From assembly GCA_034006985.1 (NCBI GenBank), contig JAVERT010000023.1, forward strand, positions 1 through 36,304: a stretch of 36,304 nt of DNA. The letters are read 5' to 3'. The stretch's first letter is position 1. Each line of letters starts with the position of its first letter. This stretch comes from Gudongella sp034006985. Its GTDB lineage: Bacteria > Bacillota > Clostridia > Tissierellales > Tissierellaceae. The position numbers and the translations under genes are program-made. This document shows, in pieces, positions 1 through 7,977 of this stretch. The notes beneath the pieces are model-generated. The model made no database searches, was not told where the DNA came from, and saw only the letters and a program-made list of their open reading frames with translations.

Positions 1-76
1 CTTCCATTGCTGGTCCAGGAATACCATCTCTATCGCCAATTAATATAACTTTTGAATTTTCATTAAATATTGACAT
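1..76 (-). CDS. grdA: Glycine reductase component A (selenoprotein GrdA), 5' end only
   Basis: Only the first 25 codons lie in the window; the gene runs off the left edge. The peptide starts MSIFNENSKVILIGDRDGIP and continues GPAMEE, which matches the conserved GrdA N terminus (KVIIIGDRDGIPGPA in known proteins). GrdA is the small selenoprotein that carries the carboxymethyl-selenoether intermediate from component B to component C of glycine reductase. Its selenocysteine UGA codon would lie further on, outside the window, so it cannot be checked here. AAAGGATG precedes the ATG. The gene follows grdE after a 50-base gap, the usual order in grd operons. Confidence 0.88.
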   Translation of the reverse strand, partial: MSIFNENSKVILIGDRDGIPGPAME

Positions 77-126
77 ATTGCCACATCCTTTCTTCTATAT
101 TCTATTTTAAAACTAAAATTTCTTAA

Positions 127-1413
127 TTAATAAGTTTTAGCTGACATTTTGTTGAATCCCATTTCATTTGTTGCTCCAGTTATTGCTTGGATTTCAACAG
201 TTATGGAACCATCTGCAGCTAAACTTCCATCAAATCCACCTGCGATTATATTGGTATAATCTAGAGTACCTATGATTTTATCCATTGGAGGAAGTGTAAT
301 TACTTCGTTTGCATTTCCGCCTGTAACTACAGCATCAGCAGATTTGTCTGCATCTGCAAGAGATTGACTTGCTCCATCTCTTCCTGCATACTCATCTGTA
401 ATAATAACAGTTTTAATGCTTTTTGCTTCTATTTTCTTACAATTCATTATAAGGTCAGTATCTGGATTTCCAAAACCTTCTTGTGAAATAATAACACCGT
501 CAAGGCCTAAGAATTCAGCTAGTTTAGCTGTCCAATTTGATGATCTTTCCTTATCTGCAAGATAAACATTCTCATTTGTTATGATATTTCCAACATAGTT
601 AATTTCTTTACCATGTGCTGCTAACATATCATGAACAACTGGATTATTTAAATGATGGTAAGTTGTATTTTTATCACACGCAGAAACACAGTTACCACTT
701 ACAATTGCTCCATCCATTATCTCAGTTGGATAAAGAATTGTAGGAACTATCTGTTTAGCATCTACTCCATATACATATGTGTCATGAAGTAACCCTTGTG
801 TTTGAAGCATATGAACATATCCTATCTTTGGTAAATTTGGATATTTTTTTATTCCTTCTAAGAAACTATCAACTTCAAATACTTCAACTTCATCTGGAGT
901 TAATGTCCTTGCAGTTTCTGCTAAATATGCTGCAGCTTTAAATCCTGCAAATCTTACTGCTCTTTCATGATCATGTTGTTTGATTCCATCAATTGGATCA
1001 CATTTAACCACTATGTTTATAAGCTTTGAAAATGGTGTAAGTTCTGCTCCAGGGCCTGTCATATCAACAATACCCTCTTGGAATCCTACAATTTTACCTG
1101 TTGTCATGATTGCACAACCTTTTAATACATTAGTTTTACCTGACCCAACCACATCAACTTTAGATAAAACTCCTGGAAATACTCCTCCTGGTCCTTCTAC
1201 TTTTACTCTTGGTTCAACAACATCTTTAACTGGCGTAATTCTTACACTTTCGCCTGGTTTAGCAATGTCAACATCAACAAATTTTATATGCTCATCTTCC
1301 ATTAATAAGTCTATTAATTCTTTCTTATTTACAGATAGAACACCCTCTTTAAGACTTGTCGCATCCCCAAATACTACATCTTTAATTAGAATTTTGCCTA
1401 ATTCTAGACGCAT
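127..1413 (-). CDS. grdE: Glycine reductase component B proprotein GrdE (pyruvoyl-type)
   Basis: This 428-residue protein is the precursor of two subunits of the substrate-binding component B of glycine reductase. Family members self-cleave at an Asn-Cys bond and the Cys becomes a pyruvoyl group that binds the substrate amine. The matching site here is SGNCVSACDKN, with the Asn-Cys at about residues 241-242 counted from the chosen start, the position reported for the family. The start is the ATG at 1413 (MRLELGKILIKDVVFG): AGGAGGTG lies 6-7 bases upstream. A GTG at 1422 is in frame but is itself part of that ribosome site. It sits 62 bases after trxA and 50 before grdA in the glycine-riboswitch operon. 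The component B partner GrdB is not in the window and presumably lies beyond grdA. Confidence 0.95.
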   Translation of the reverse strand: MRLELGKILIKDVVFGDATSLKEGVLSVNKKELIDLLMEDEHIKFVDVDIAKPGESVRITPVKDVVEPRVKVEGPGGVFPGVLSKVDVVGSGKTNVLKGCAIMTTGKIVGFQEGIVDMTGPGAELTPFSKLINIVVKCDPIDGIKQHDHERAVRFAGFKAAAYLAETARTLTPDEVEVFEVDSFLEGIKKYPNLPKIGYVHMLQTQGLLHDTYVYGVDAKQIVPTILYPTEIMDGAIVSGNCVSACDKNTTYHHLNNPVVHDMLAAHGKEINYVGNIITNENVYLADKERSSNWTAKLAEFLGLDGVIISQEGFGNPDTDLIMNCKKIEAKSIKTVIITDEYAGRDGASQSLADADKSADAVVTGGNANEVITLPPMDKIIGTLDYTNIIAGGFDGSLAADGSITVEIQAITGATNEMGFNKMSAKTY

Positions 1414-1475
1414 TAACTTCACCTCCTCAGATTATTGGTACATCCCACTCCTGTAAAACACTATAATTAATCTAA

Positions 1476-1793
1476 TTAACAATGCTTTTCTATTAATTCT
1501 CCTACTGATTTAGAAGTTGCTTCATCTCCAACTACTGAATCTACTCTTTCACCATTCTTGTATATTGCTACAACAGGTAATCCAAGTACTTTTTGTCCTA
1601 TAGCAACTCTTCTTGCTTGAGTAATATCTAAAGATGCAAATTTAACTTTATCAGAATATTTTTCTTCAAACTCATGTACTTTTGGCATAAGAGCTTTACA
1701 AGGTTCACAAGATGGGCTCCAGAAATCAACTAATACAGTTCCTTCAGCTTTTAAGACTTCTGCTTCAAAATTTTCTTTGGTTAACTCTAACAT
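1476..1793 (-). CDS. trxA: Thioredoxin of the glycine reductase system, SCEPC active site
   Basis: A 105-residue thioredoxin. The active site is W25-S-P-S-C29-E-P-C32 in place of the standard WCGPC, and the cis-proline is Pro73 in GLPVVAIYKNG. Thioredoxins encoded next to grd genes are known to depart from WCGPC (GCVPC in Eubacterium acidaminophilum), so this is expected to be the dedicated reductant of selenoprotein A or component C. The protein ends in an additional Cys105. The start is the ATG at 1793, behind GGGAGG; a TTG at 1808 is in frame but lies upstream of that ribosome site. It begins 15 bases after trxB. Confidence 0.93.
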   Translation of the reverse strand: MLELTKENFEAEVLKAEGTVLVDFWSPSCEPCKALMPKVHEFEEKYSDKVKFASLDITQARRVAIGQKVLGLPVVAIYKNGERVDSVVGDEATSKSVGELIEKHC

Positions 1794-1808
1794 TTTTTCA
1801 CCTCCCAA

Positions 1809-2741
1809 TTAAAAATTATTGTCAATATATTTTTCAGCTTGTATTGCAGCAATTGCTCCATCAGAAACCGCTGTTACAACCTGTCTTAAGGATTTAACTC
1901 TGTTATCACCTGCAGCAAATACACCATCCACATTTGTTTTCATATTGTCATCAGTTATTATATAACCTTTTTCCATATTAACTAGTCCTTCAAATAATTT
2001 ATTAGCAGGATCATAGCCTATAAATACGAAAATACCAAATGTACCGTCATCTTCATCTGCAAATATCTCTGTTACTTCATTTGTTTTAACATTCTTTACT
2101 AGCATAGATTCTAGTAGTCCATCCCCTTTTACTTCTGTTATAACTGAATCCCATAAGAAATCCATTTTAGGATTGGCAAATGCTTTTTCTTGAATTGATT
2201 TTGCAGCTCTTAATTCATCTCTTCTGTGTACTATTGTAACTTTTCTAGCAAACTTAGTTAAGAACATTGCTTCCTCAACTGCGGAATCACCGCCTCCAAT
2301 TACATAAACTTCTAAATCTTCAAAGAAAGCTCCATCACAAGTTGCACAATATGATATTCCTCTTCCTGTTAACTCTTTTTCTCCGGGACAGCCAATATGT
2401 TTTGGAACAGCACCTGTTGCTAGTATAACTGCCTTAGCCTGATACTCTTCTTTTTCTCCTTTAAGGATTTTTACCTTCCCAGAAAAATCTACTGATTCAA
2501 TAGTATCCGATACAGTTTTTGCACCAAAACTTTCTGCTTGCTCAACCATTCTGTGGACTAATGATGGACCAGTTGCATGCTCAATAGAGCCAGGGTAATT
2601 TGCAACTTCATCAGTCGTTGCTATTTGTCCACCTGCTGCTTCTTTTTCAATAATTAAAGTGTTCATTCTAGCTCTTGCTGCATATAAGCCTGCTGATAAT
2701 CCAGCTGGTCCCGAACCAATAATAATTAAATCATAAATCAT
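1809..2741 (-). CDS. trxB: Thioredoxin reductase (NADPH, FAD, CATC type)
   Basis: A 310-residue low-molecular-weight thioredoxin reductase. The N-terminal FAD motif is GSGPAG (residues 9-14), the redox pair is C132-A-T-C135, the second nucleotide motif is IGGGDSAVEEA (148-158), an HRRDELR segment fits NADPH binding, and the C-terminal FAD contact is AAGDN. Length and motif order are normal. It passes electrons from NADPH to the atypical thioredoxin next door, which feeds glycine reductase. GGAGG lies upstream of the ATG. It is the first gene after the glycine riboswitch; many relatives have a grdX gene here, and none is present. Confidence 0.95.
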   Translation of the reverse strand: MIYDLIIIGSGPAGLSAGLYAARARMNTLIIEKEAAGGQIATTDEVANYPGSIEHATGPSLVHRMVEQAESFGAKTVSDTIESVDFSGKVKILKGEKEEYQAKAVILATGAVPKHIGCPGEKELTGRGISYCATCDGAFFEDLEVYVIGGGDSAVEEAMFLTKFARKVTIVHRRDELRAAKSIQEKAFANPKMDFLWDSVITEVKGDGLLESMLVKNVKTNEVTEIFADEDDGTFGIFVFIGYDPANKLFEGLVNMEKGYIITDDNMKTNVDGVFAAGDNRVKSLRQVVTAVSDGAIAAIQAEKYIDNNF

Positions 2742-2931
2742 CCATTCTCCTCCTTATTCAAATTTTTACTTAATTTCATCATATTTATATTACCCTAAAA
2801 ATACATTTTTAACTCCTCTTATAAGGTAAGCTGTTTTTCAATAAGTACTCATAAATACTTATAGAAGCATCTAAATAAATACGATAAACACTCTCCTATT
2901 CTCCCTATTTTTATATCCTAGAAATAATTCT
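2742..2931 (-). other. Untranslated leader between riboswitch terminator and trxB
   Basis: About 190 A/T-rich bases with no open frame worth calling. It contains one small inverted repeat, ATAAGTA at 2841-2847 and TACTTAT at 2856-2862, with an 8-base loop. The trxB ribosome site lies at the left end. I see no grdX remnant here. Confidence 0.5.
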
Positions 2932-2978
2932 TTATATAAAAATAAACAGAATAAATAGAACTTGCCTATTTACTCTGT
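2932..2978 (-). terminator. Intrinsic terminator of the glycine riboswitch expression platform
   Basis: On the minus strand ACAGAGTAAATAG (2978-2966) pairs with CTATTTATTCTGT (2958-2946), 13 base pairs including one G-U, with a 7-base loop, followed by a T-rich tract (TTATTTTTATAT). It lies 2-8 bases past the second aptamer and before trxB, so it is the likely on/off element. CTCTG inside aptamer 2 (3047-3043) is complementary to CAGAG in the terminator's 5' arm (2977-2973), one possible alternative pairing. That pairing is inference. Confidence 0.8.
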
Positions 2979-2980
2979 TT

Positions 2981-3155
2981 TTGGACCTGAGAGATTCTCC
3001 CTTTATAAATGGGGTTGCTCCTTCGGTGTATAAGACGCTTTCCAGAGTTCTGTCCTATAACGGTCCTCTTGCCTGAGAGTTTCTTAAAAAAGGGGCTAGC
3101 TCTTTTGGTTACTCCTTCGGCGCCACAAATAAAATTGTGGACTCTCCCGCTACAA
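2981..3155 (-). ncRNA. Tandem glycine riboswitch
   Basis: Read on the minus strand, the two conserved cores of the glycine aptamer occur twice: CCGAAGGAG at 3120-3112 and 3026-3018, and CTCTCAGG at 3079-3072 and 2993-2986. The first aptamer opens with GCGGGAGAG near 3150 and the second with GGACAGAACTCTGG near 3055. GGAC and GTCC close the second aptamer. The two are joined by a short linker, as in cooperative glycine riboswitches. Placement before trxB-trxA-grdE-grdA indicates that glycine induces its own reduction pathway, probably by preventing the terminator just downstream. Confidence 0.95.
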
Positions 3156-3212
3156 TCATCCAGAATTATTAAAGTTTGATTTTGTTACATTTTTAACAAC
3201 CTTAATAAATTT

Positions 3213-3241
3213 ATTATACTCTATCTGTATATGAAATTCAA
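3213..3241 (-). promoter_or_regulatory. Promoter of the glycine reductase operon
   Basis: A -35 box TTGAAT (3241-3236), a 17-base spacer and a perfect -10 TATAAT (3218-3213) on the minus strand. Transcription would begin near 3206, about 50 bases before the first riboswitch aptamer. The consensus match suggests a strong vegetative promoter, so control would rest mainly on the riboswitch. Confidence 0.75.
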
Positions 3242-3283
3242 TAGATATTAATAATTATTTGAAATTAATAATTGTTAACTCTT

Positions 3284-4888
3284 TTAATCTTTAAATTTAT
3301 CTAAAACGTACATCGCAATATTCTTTGCGTGGTCAGAAATTCTCTCTAAATTACTTATTGCATCCAAGAATATTATACCTGCACCTGTATTACACATTCT
3401 TTGACTAAGTCTGTCTATGTGTTTTATACGATTTTGTTTTTCCAATACATCAACTTCATCTTCTAATGTTAAAACTTGTCTTGCAAGTGTTTCATCCAGA
3501 TTTTTATATGCAGTTAATGATGATTGGAATGCCTCAGAACATAAATTATACATCTCTAACATTTCTTGTGTCGCTTGAGGAGTAAAAAACAAATCATTAT
3601 CTAACTTATATTGTGCAAGTTCAGCTATGTTTTCTATATGATCTCCTACCCTTTCAATATCCCCTGTAATATAAAGCAAGGCATTAACATCTTGATGTTG
3701 ATCATCTGATAAAGATGCATTTGAAAGTCGAACTAGATAATCAGTAATTTCTCTTTGAATTTTATTAATTCTTTTTTCTCTATCAAATATATTATCTAAA
3801 TTTTTATATTTATCTTCTAAAAAAACAATTTTACTTTCTTCTAAGTTTTCAAGTACTAGTTCACCCATTCTTTGTGCTTCTCTAGCAACTTGACCTAATG
3901 CAATTGAAGGTGTTTCTATAATCCGTTTATCAAGATATTTTGATTCTGTCATATCTTCATCTGTGCCTGGGACTAATTTTTCAGCTGCCTTAACAAGTAA
4001 CATTGCAAATGGTAGCTGTATTAGAACATTGACTATATTAAATGATGTATGAGCATTTGCAATCTGTCTTTGTATATCATTTGGCGTAATCCACGTAACT
4101 AACCACTCTATTGGATATCTTAAAATAGTCATAAATAAAATAGTCCCAATTAAGTTAAACAAAAAGTGAATGAGTGCCGCTCTTTTAGCAGTTTTATTTG
4201 CCCCTATACTAGATATTATTGCAGTAGTTGTTGTCCCTATGTTTTCACCAAATAATATTGGAAAAGCTATATTCATAGTGATTAAGCCCTGCCCTGCTAA
4301 AGCTTGAAGAAGACCAATTGAAGCTGAACTACTTTGTAGAATTGTAGTAAGGCCTAGTCCTGCTAACATCCCCATCACTGGATTTTCAAGTCCTGCCATA
4401 AAGTTTGAGAAAGCTTGCAACTCCGCTAAAGGTTTTAACCCATCACCCATCATATCCATTCCAATAAATAAAATTCCAAATCCTATAAGTATTTCAGAAT
4501 ACATTTTCGCTTTCTTCTTTTTCGCTCCTATCCAAATCGCTACCCCAATTGCCACTGCTAGCGGTGCATAGTCTGTCAGTTTAAAAGCTATAAGTTGTGC
4601 GGTTACAGTAGTACCTATATTTGCTCCCATAATAATACCAACCGCTTGGGGTAATGTCATTATCCCAGCGTTGACAAACCCAATAACCATAACAGTTGTA
4701 GCACTACTACTTTGAACTATCATAGTCACTACAATTCCTACTAAAACACCAGTAACTCTATTCTTTGTAAGAGTTTCTATCATTTTTTTTAGCCGATTGC
4801 CTGCTGCTTTTTCAAGCCCATCTGCCATAGTGTTCATACCAAATAAAAATAATCCTAGCCCACCTAAAACTGGTAGAGCATAATCCAT
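3284..4888 (-). CDS. Na+/Pi cotransporter family protein with C-terminal PhoU-like domain
   Basis: This 534-residue protein combines a two-repeat NptA/YjbB-type membrane core with a cytoplasmic PhoU-like helical domain (roughly residues 340-534). Both halves of the core carry the family signature QSSSA (first at 59-63, VQSSSATTVMVIG; second near 184, LQSSSASIGLLQAL). It likely moves phosphate, or another anion, across the membrane in a sodium-linked way, with the PhoU part gating or sensing. AAAGGAGGG lies before the ATG. It seems to be a single-gene unit. Its 3' side faces the grd promoter, and its upstream gap holds a hairpin repeat (4968-5014). Substrate is inferred from the family. Confidence 0.9.
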   Translation of the reverse strand: MDYALPVLGGLGLFLFGMNTMADGLEKAAGNRLKKMIETLTKNRVTGVLVGIVVTMIVQSSSATTVMVIGFVNAGIMTLPQAVGIIMGANIGTTVTAQLIAFKLTDYAPLAVAIGVAIWIGAKKKKAKMYSEILIGFGILFIGMDMMGDGLKPLAELQAFSNFMAGLENPVMGMLAGLGLTTILQSSSASIGLLQALAGQGLITMNIAFPILFGENIGTTTTAIISSIGANKTAKRAALIHFLFNLIGTILFMTILRYPIEWLVTWITPNDIQRQIANAHTSFNIVNVLIQLPFAMLLVKAAEKLVPGTDEDMTESKYLDKRIIETPSIALGQVAREAQRMGELVLENLEESKIVFLEDKYKNLDNIFDREKRINKIQREITDYLVRLSNASLSDDQHQDVNALLYITGDIERVGDHIENIAELAQYKLDNDLFFTPQATQEMLEMYNLCSEAFQSSLTAYKNLDETLARQVLTLEDEVDVLEKQNRIKHIDRLSQRMCNTGAGIIFLDAISNLERISDHAKNIAMYVLDKFKD

Positions 4889-4967
4889 AGTTTTAGTCCC
4901 TCCTTTATAAGTCCCTAAACTATATTAACATAAAACTCTTGAATCTTATATTATATTTTTCATAATA

Positions 4968-5014
4968 AATAGGAAAGTTCTACTTTTTTCTTAATATAGA
5001 AACTTTCCGTTTTG
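4968..5014. repeat. Intergenic hairpin repeat, copy A
   Basis: Left arm GGAAAGTTCTA (4972-4982), 14-base T-rich loop (4983-4996), right arm TAGAAACTTTCC (4997-5008, one bulged A), then GTTTT. A second copy with the same stem, bulge, loop length and GTTTT flank lies at 7912-7957. The outermost pair is G-C here and A-T there. It lies between trmL and the Na/Pi gene. Neither strand has the U tract of a normal terminator. Confidence 0.6.
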
Positions 5015-5078
5015 GATTTCACAATAAACTTCCCTATATTACATATTGTGAATTTTAATGTCTTTATATTTTATAGCA

Positions 5079-5546
5079 TTATTTAAGACTAAGAAAATCT
5101 AATTGTCTTAGTGCTTCATAAATAATAATATTTGCCGAATTTGAAAGATTTAAAGATCTCGCAATATTCTTTTTCATAGGGATTCTTATAAGCGTTTCTT
5201 TATTGCTACTTAAAATGCTCTCGGATAATCCTTTTGTTTCTTTTCCAAATACAAAAAAAGAATTGTCCCTATAGGTAAATTCACTATAATTTTTGCTAGC
5301 CTTTGTAGTCGCATAATAAAAAATTCCATCAGGATTGTTTTTTAAAACTTCATCAAAACTATCATAATAAATAATATCTACTAAATGCCAATAATCAAGT
5401 CCTGCTCTTTTTAAATGCTTATCATCTACAGAAAATCCCAAAGGTTTTACCAAATGAAGTCGTGTTTCTGTTAATGCACAGGTTCTTGCAATACTACCGG
5501 TATTGTGCGGTATTTCAGGTTCTACTAATACTATATTTAAAGCCAT
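5079..5546 (-). CDS. trmL: tRNA (cytidine(34)-2'-O)-methyltransferase TrmL
   Basis: A compact 155-residue SPOUT methyltransferase that 2'-O-methylates the wobble base of leucine tRNAs, using S-adenosylmethionine. Family marks are NIVLVEPEIPHNTGSIARTC at the N terminus, LVKPLGF, FVFGKETKGL (SAM-binding knot), IPM and the C-terminal LNLSNSANIIIYEALRQ. Length is typical, with no extra RNA-binding domain, as in TrmL rather than larger SpoU proteins. It starts 12 bases after the upstream HAD phosphatase gene, with AGAGGAG before the ATG, so the two are probably co-transcribed. Confidence 0.95.
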   Translation of the reverse strand: MALNIVLVEPEIPHNTGSIARTCALTETRLHLVKPLGFSVDDKHLKRAGLDYWHLVDIIYYDSFDEVLKNNPDGIFYYATTKASKNYSEFTYRDNSFFVFGKETKGLSESILSSNKETLIRIPMKKNIARSLNLSNSANIIIYEALRQLDFLSLK

Positions 5547-5558
5547 ATATACTCCTCT

Positions 5559-6377
5559 TTATAAAATAAATTTTTGTATTGAATATGCTACGCCATCTTC
5601 TTCATTTGAAGGAGCTACAAAGTCCGCAGAATCTTTTAGTCTTTGGCTTCCATTTCCCATAGCTACTCCTATACCAGCAAAATCAATCATAGATAAATCA
5701 TTCTCATTATCCCCTATAGCCATTACATTTTCTTTAGTTATTCCTAGCTTATCACATAATAGTTCTATTGCTATTCCTTTCGACACTCCTTTAGTCATTA
5801 CTTCTACATTGTTCTCCAAACTGCTAGATAATGATATATCAGTAATTTCCGAAAGTCTATTCCTAAGTTCCCTTAACTTTTTATCATCTTGATCTATAAA
5901 TAAAAATTTGTAAATATTTAAATCATTTCTATCTATTATTTCACTTTCATTTTTATACAATTCAACTCCTATATTTTGTCCTGTAAATTTTCCTTGAGAA
6001 GACAAATAATACTCATATACCTCTTTAACATACTGATTAGTAAAAAAGGTGTCTTCGTTATAAAAGTGAAAATATACTGATAGCTCCTTCCCTATTTCCA
6101 TTATTTTGATTATTTCATCTTTTGGGATTGGTTTTTTAAATAAAACATTTGACTGTTTATCCATTATTATCCCACCATTGCATGCGACTACATAACTTTC
6201 TAAGCCTAAATTTTTCGAATAATAAAATGCTGACTTCATGACTCTACCAGTAGTTAAAACGATATTGACTCCTTTTTCTTTAGCTTCTTTGAGTATTTGT
6301 CTAGTATTATTTGTTATCTCATTTTCACTATTTAAAAGTGTTCCATCCATATCAATTGCTATTAATTTTATGTCCAT
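5559..6377 (-). CDS. Cof-type HAD-superfamily phosphatase
   Basis: A 272-residue HAD hydrolase of the Cof/YidA subfamily. The nucleophile motif is DMDGTLLNS (Asp9 and Asp11), motif II is LTTGR, the conserved Lys is in KGIAIELL, and the metal-binding motif is GDNENDLSM near the C terminus. The long insert between motifs II and III is the C2 cap of this class. Members dephosphorylate sugar phosphates, FMN or similar cofactors; the substrate cannot be read from sequence. GGAGG precedes the ATG. It heads a two-gene operon with trmL, with its own promoter in the 83-base gap after the VanW-family gene. Confidence 0.9.
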   Translation of the reverse strand: MDIKLIAIDMDGTLLNSENEITNNTRQILKEAKEKGVNIVLTTGRVMKSAFYYSKNLGLESYVVACNGGIIMDKQSNVLFKKPIPKDEIIKIMEIGKELSVYFHFYNEDTFFTNQYVKEVYEYYLSSQGKFTGQNIGVELYKNESEIIDRNDLNIYKFLFIDQDDKKLRELRNRLSEITDISLSSSLENNVEVMTKGVSKGIAIELLCDKLGITKENVMAIGDNENDLSMIDFAGIGVAMGNGSQRLKDSADFVAPSNEEDGVAYSIQKFIL

Positions 6378-6417
6378 TTTTTACCTCCAACAATAATAAT
6401 CTAACATACATAATAAT

Positions 6418-6445
6418 ATAATACTCATCATCTTCAGCCTGACAA
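6418..6445 (-). promoter_or_regulatory. Probable promoter of HAD phosphatase-trmL
   Basis: TTGTCA (6445-6440), a 16-base spacer and TATTAT (6423-6418) on the minus strand, each box one base off consensus. It lies 41 bases before the HAD gene start, in the only gap between it and the upstream gene. Confidence 0.5.
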
Positions 6446-6460
6446 AGTATCTCCAAAATA

Positions 6461-7888
6461 CTAGAAAGAAGATTCTGTTGTAATTTCTGGCGAATCTATA
6501 AAAATATCTGATGGTTCAGTAATTTCTGGAACTGGAATTTCTATAGGCACAGGTGGCCCTACTTTATAGATAGCATCCCTTTCTCTATAATAATCATATG
6601 TTATCTTTTCAGAGCTAATTACCTTTCCATCTTTTAGTTTAGTTTTATATGTGTTAACTTTATAACCCGTTCTTCCATCTTGAACTAGTTCTCTTGTTCC
6701 AGGAGCCAGACTATTATCCAAATTCTCGATCGTCTTATATGGGATTGTATCTAACCATTTAGTATCAATTCGAATGCTATAATCCCTAGATTCTAAATCC
6801 CCATAAATATAGAAATAAACATTTTTATTCTCTATCTTTGTATCTATATATATAGGATAATCAAAGTTGTTTCTGAATTTCAAATCTAAATAAGGAGCCG
6901 CTACTGCACCGTCTGTTCCCTTTCTTACATATGAAGCAGCTATTGAATGCGGATGCCTTTCTATAATTTCAAGATCTGCAAGTAAAAGTGCATTATAGAG
7001 TGTTGTAGATGTTTGGCAAACACCTCCACCCATTCCAGGTGTTAGCTCCCCATTTAAAATAACTGGTGCTTCTTTGTATCCAAACTTAGCTTGTTTAGGT
7101 CCAGTTATTTCATTATAAGAAGCTATATCTCCAGGCATTAATACAAAGCCTTCAAATGAATTTGTTGACAACCCAATATTATAGCTTCTGCCTTCTGGAC
7201 TTGTCTTGAAATTCGTAGAAAATTCCCCAATAACACCATTTATTCTCTTATATAATTCAGATGTTTTTTCTGGAATATCATATTTTATTGATAATTCTAC
7301 CTTGTTTACTTCTGGAAATGTAGATTCCATATTCTCAATTGTCTCATCTATTAATAATTCTTTTCCTACTTTATGATCTTCTATCTTAATTATGCCATCA
7401 TTAAACTCAAAAACCGCATCCTCTGGTTCTGTATTAATCTCTATTGCTAAATCCTGTAATACTTTTTTTGCCTTATCTTTTTGAAAAATTGGTGTAAGTA
7501 CAAAATTTGCGGGTTGCGTTTTTAATTTTTCTACTTCGAAATACCTTTTAATTAAATTTCCTATTTTCCCATAGTTAAAAGCTGATTCAATAGTCTCTTG
7601 GTAATTATAGGAATATCCAGCTAATTCGAGAGCGAAATGAAATTTGTTATTGTCATCGTCATTTGTATAGAATTCTATTTCTTTGTTCTCGTTTTCAATC
7701 TTTTTCGATTCTAGAATCTTTTCCATACCCATGTTAAGGGTATACCCTCCTAGATCTATACCTTCTACCCTTACCCCATCATAGAATTTATCCTGATTTA
7801 AATAATCATCAAGATATATATACCCTGCCAACCCCGAAGCACTTAATATTAATATCGAAATAATTGCAATTATTATACCTTTTTTCAT
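6461..7888 (-). CDS. VanW family cell-wall protein with G5 domain
   Basis: A 475-residue membrane-anchored extracellular protein. Residues 5-26 form one N-terminal membrane segment. Residues about 88-205 resemble the peptidoglycan-binding domain that often precedes VanW. Residues about 220-350 are the VanW domain (MPGDIASYNE, GGGVCQTSTTLYNALL, HPHSIAASYV). Residues about 370-445 match a G5 domain (APGTRELVQDGRTGYKV, then YKTKLKDGKVISSEK). The end is a Pro/Glu-rich tail. The role is unproven; the architecture points to the cell wall, and relatives are common in Clostridia without vancomycin resistance. GAGGGG and AAAGG lie before the ATG. Copy B of the hairpin repeat lies upstream. Confidence 0.88.
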   Translation of the reverse strand: MKKGIIIAIISILILSASGLAGYIYLDDYLNQDKFYDGVRVEGIDLGGYTLNMGMEKILESKKIENENKEIEFYTNDDDNNKFHFALELAGYSYNYQETIESAFNYGKIGNLIKRYFEVEKLKTQPANFVLTPIFQKDKAKKVLQDLAIEINTEPEDAVFEFNDGIIKIEDHKVGKELLIDETIENMESTFPEVNKVELSIKYDIPEKTSELYKRINGVIGEFSTNFKTSPEGRSYNIGLSTNSFEGFVLMPGDIASYNEITGPKQAKFGYKEAPVILNGELTPGMGGGVCQTSTTLYNALLLADLEIIERHPHSIAASYVRKGTDGAVAAPYLDLKFRNNFDYPIYIDTKIENKNVYFYIYGDLESRDYSIRIDTKWLDTIPYKTIENLDNSLAPGTRELVQDGRTGYKVNTYKTKLKDGKVISSEKITYDYYRERDAIYKVGPPVPIEIPVPEITEPSDIFIDSPEITTESSF

Positions 7889-7911
7889 CCTTTATCCCCT
7901 CTTCTATAACG

Positions 7912-7957
7912 AATAAGAAAGTTCTATTTTTTTATAATACTAGAAACTTTCTGTTTT
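7912..7957. repeat. Intergenic hairpin repeat, copy B
   Basis: Left arm AGAAAGTTCTA (7916-7926), 14-base loop (7927-7940), right arm TAGAAACTTTCT (7941-7952, one bulged A), then GTTTT. It is the second copy of the element at 4968-5014, with a compensating A-T for G-C change at the base of the stem. It lies between nth and the VanW-family gene, 28 bases before the latter's start. Confidence 0.6.
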
Positions 7958-7977
7958 AAGCTTCATAAAAGACTACT

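Noticed and set aside
980..1456. Long open frame on the plus strand opposite grdE
   Set aside because: It is the antisense shadow of grdE, with no ribosome site and no recognisable protein features. The same applies to open frames opposite purA, purB, purF, the MATE gene and others.
6461..7888. VanW name as a sign of glycopeptide resistance
   Set aside because: VanW-domain wall proteins are widespread in Clostridia; no vanA/B ligase, vanH, vanX or VanRS genes are present.
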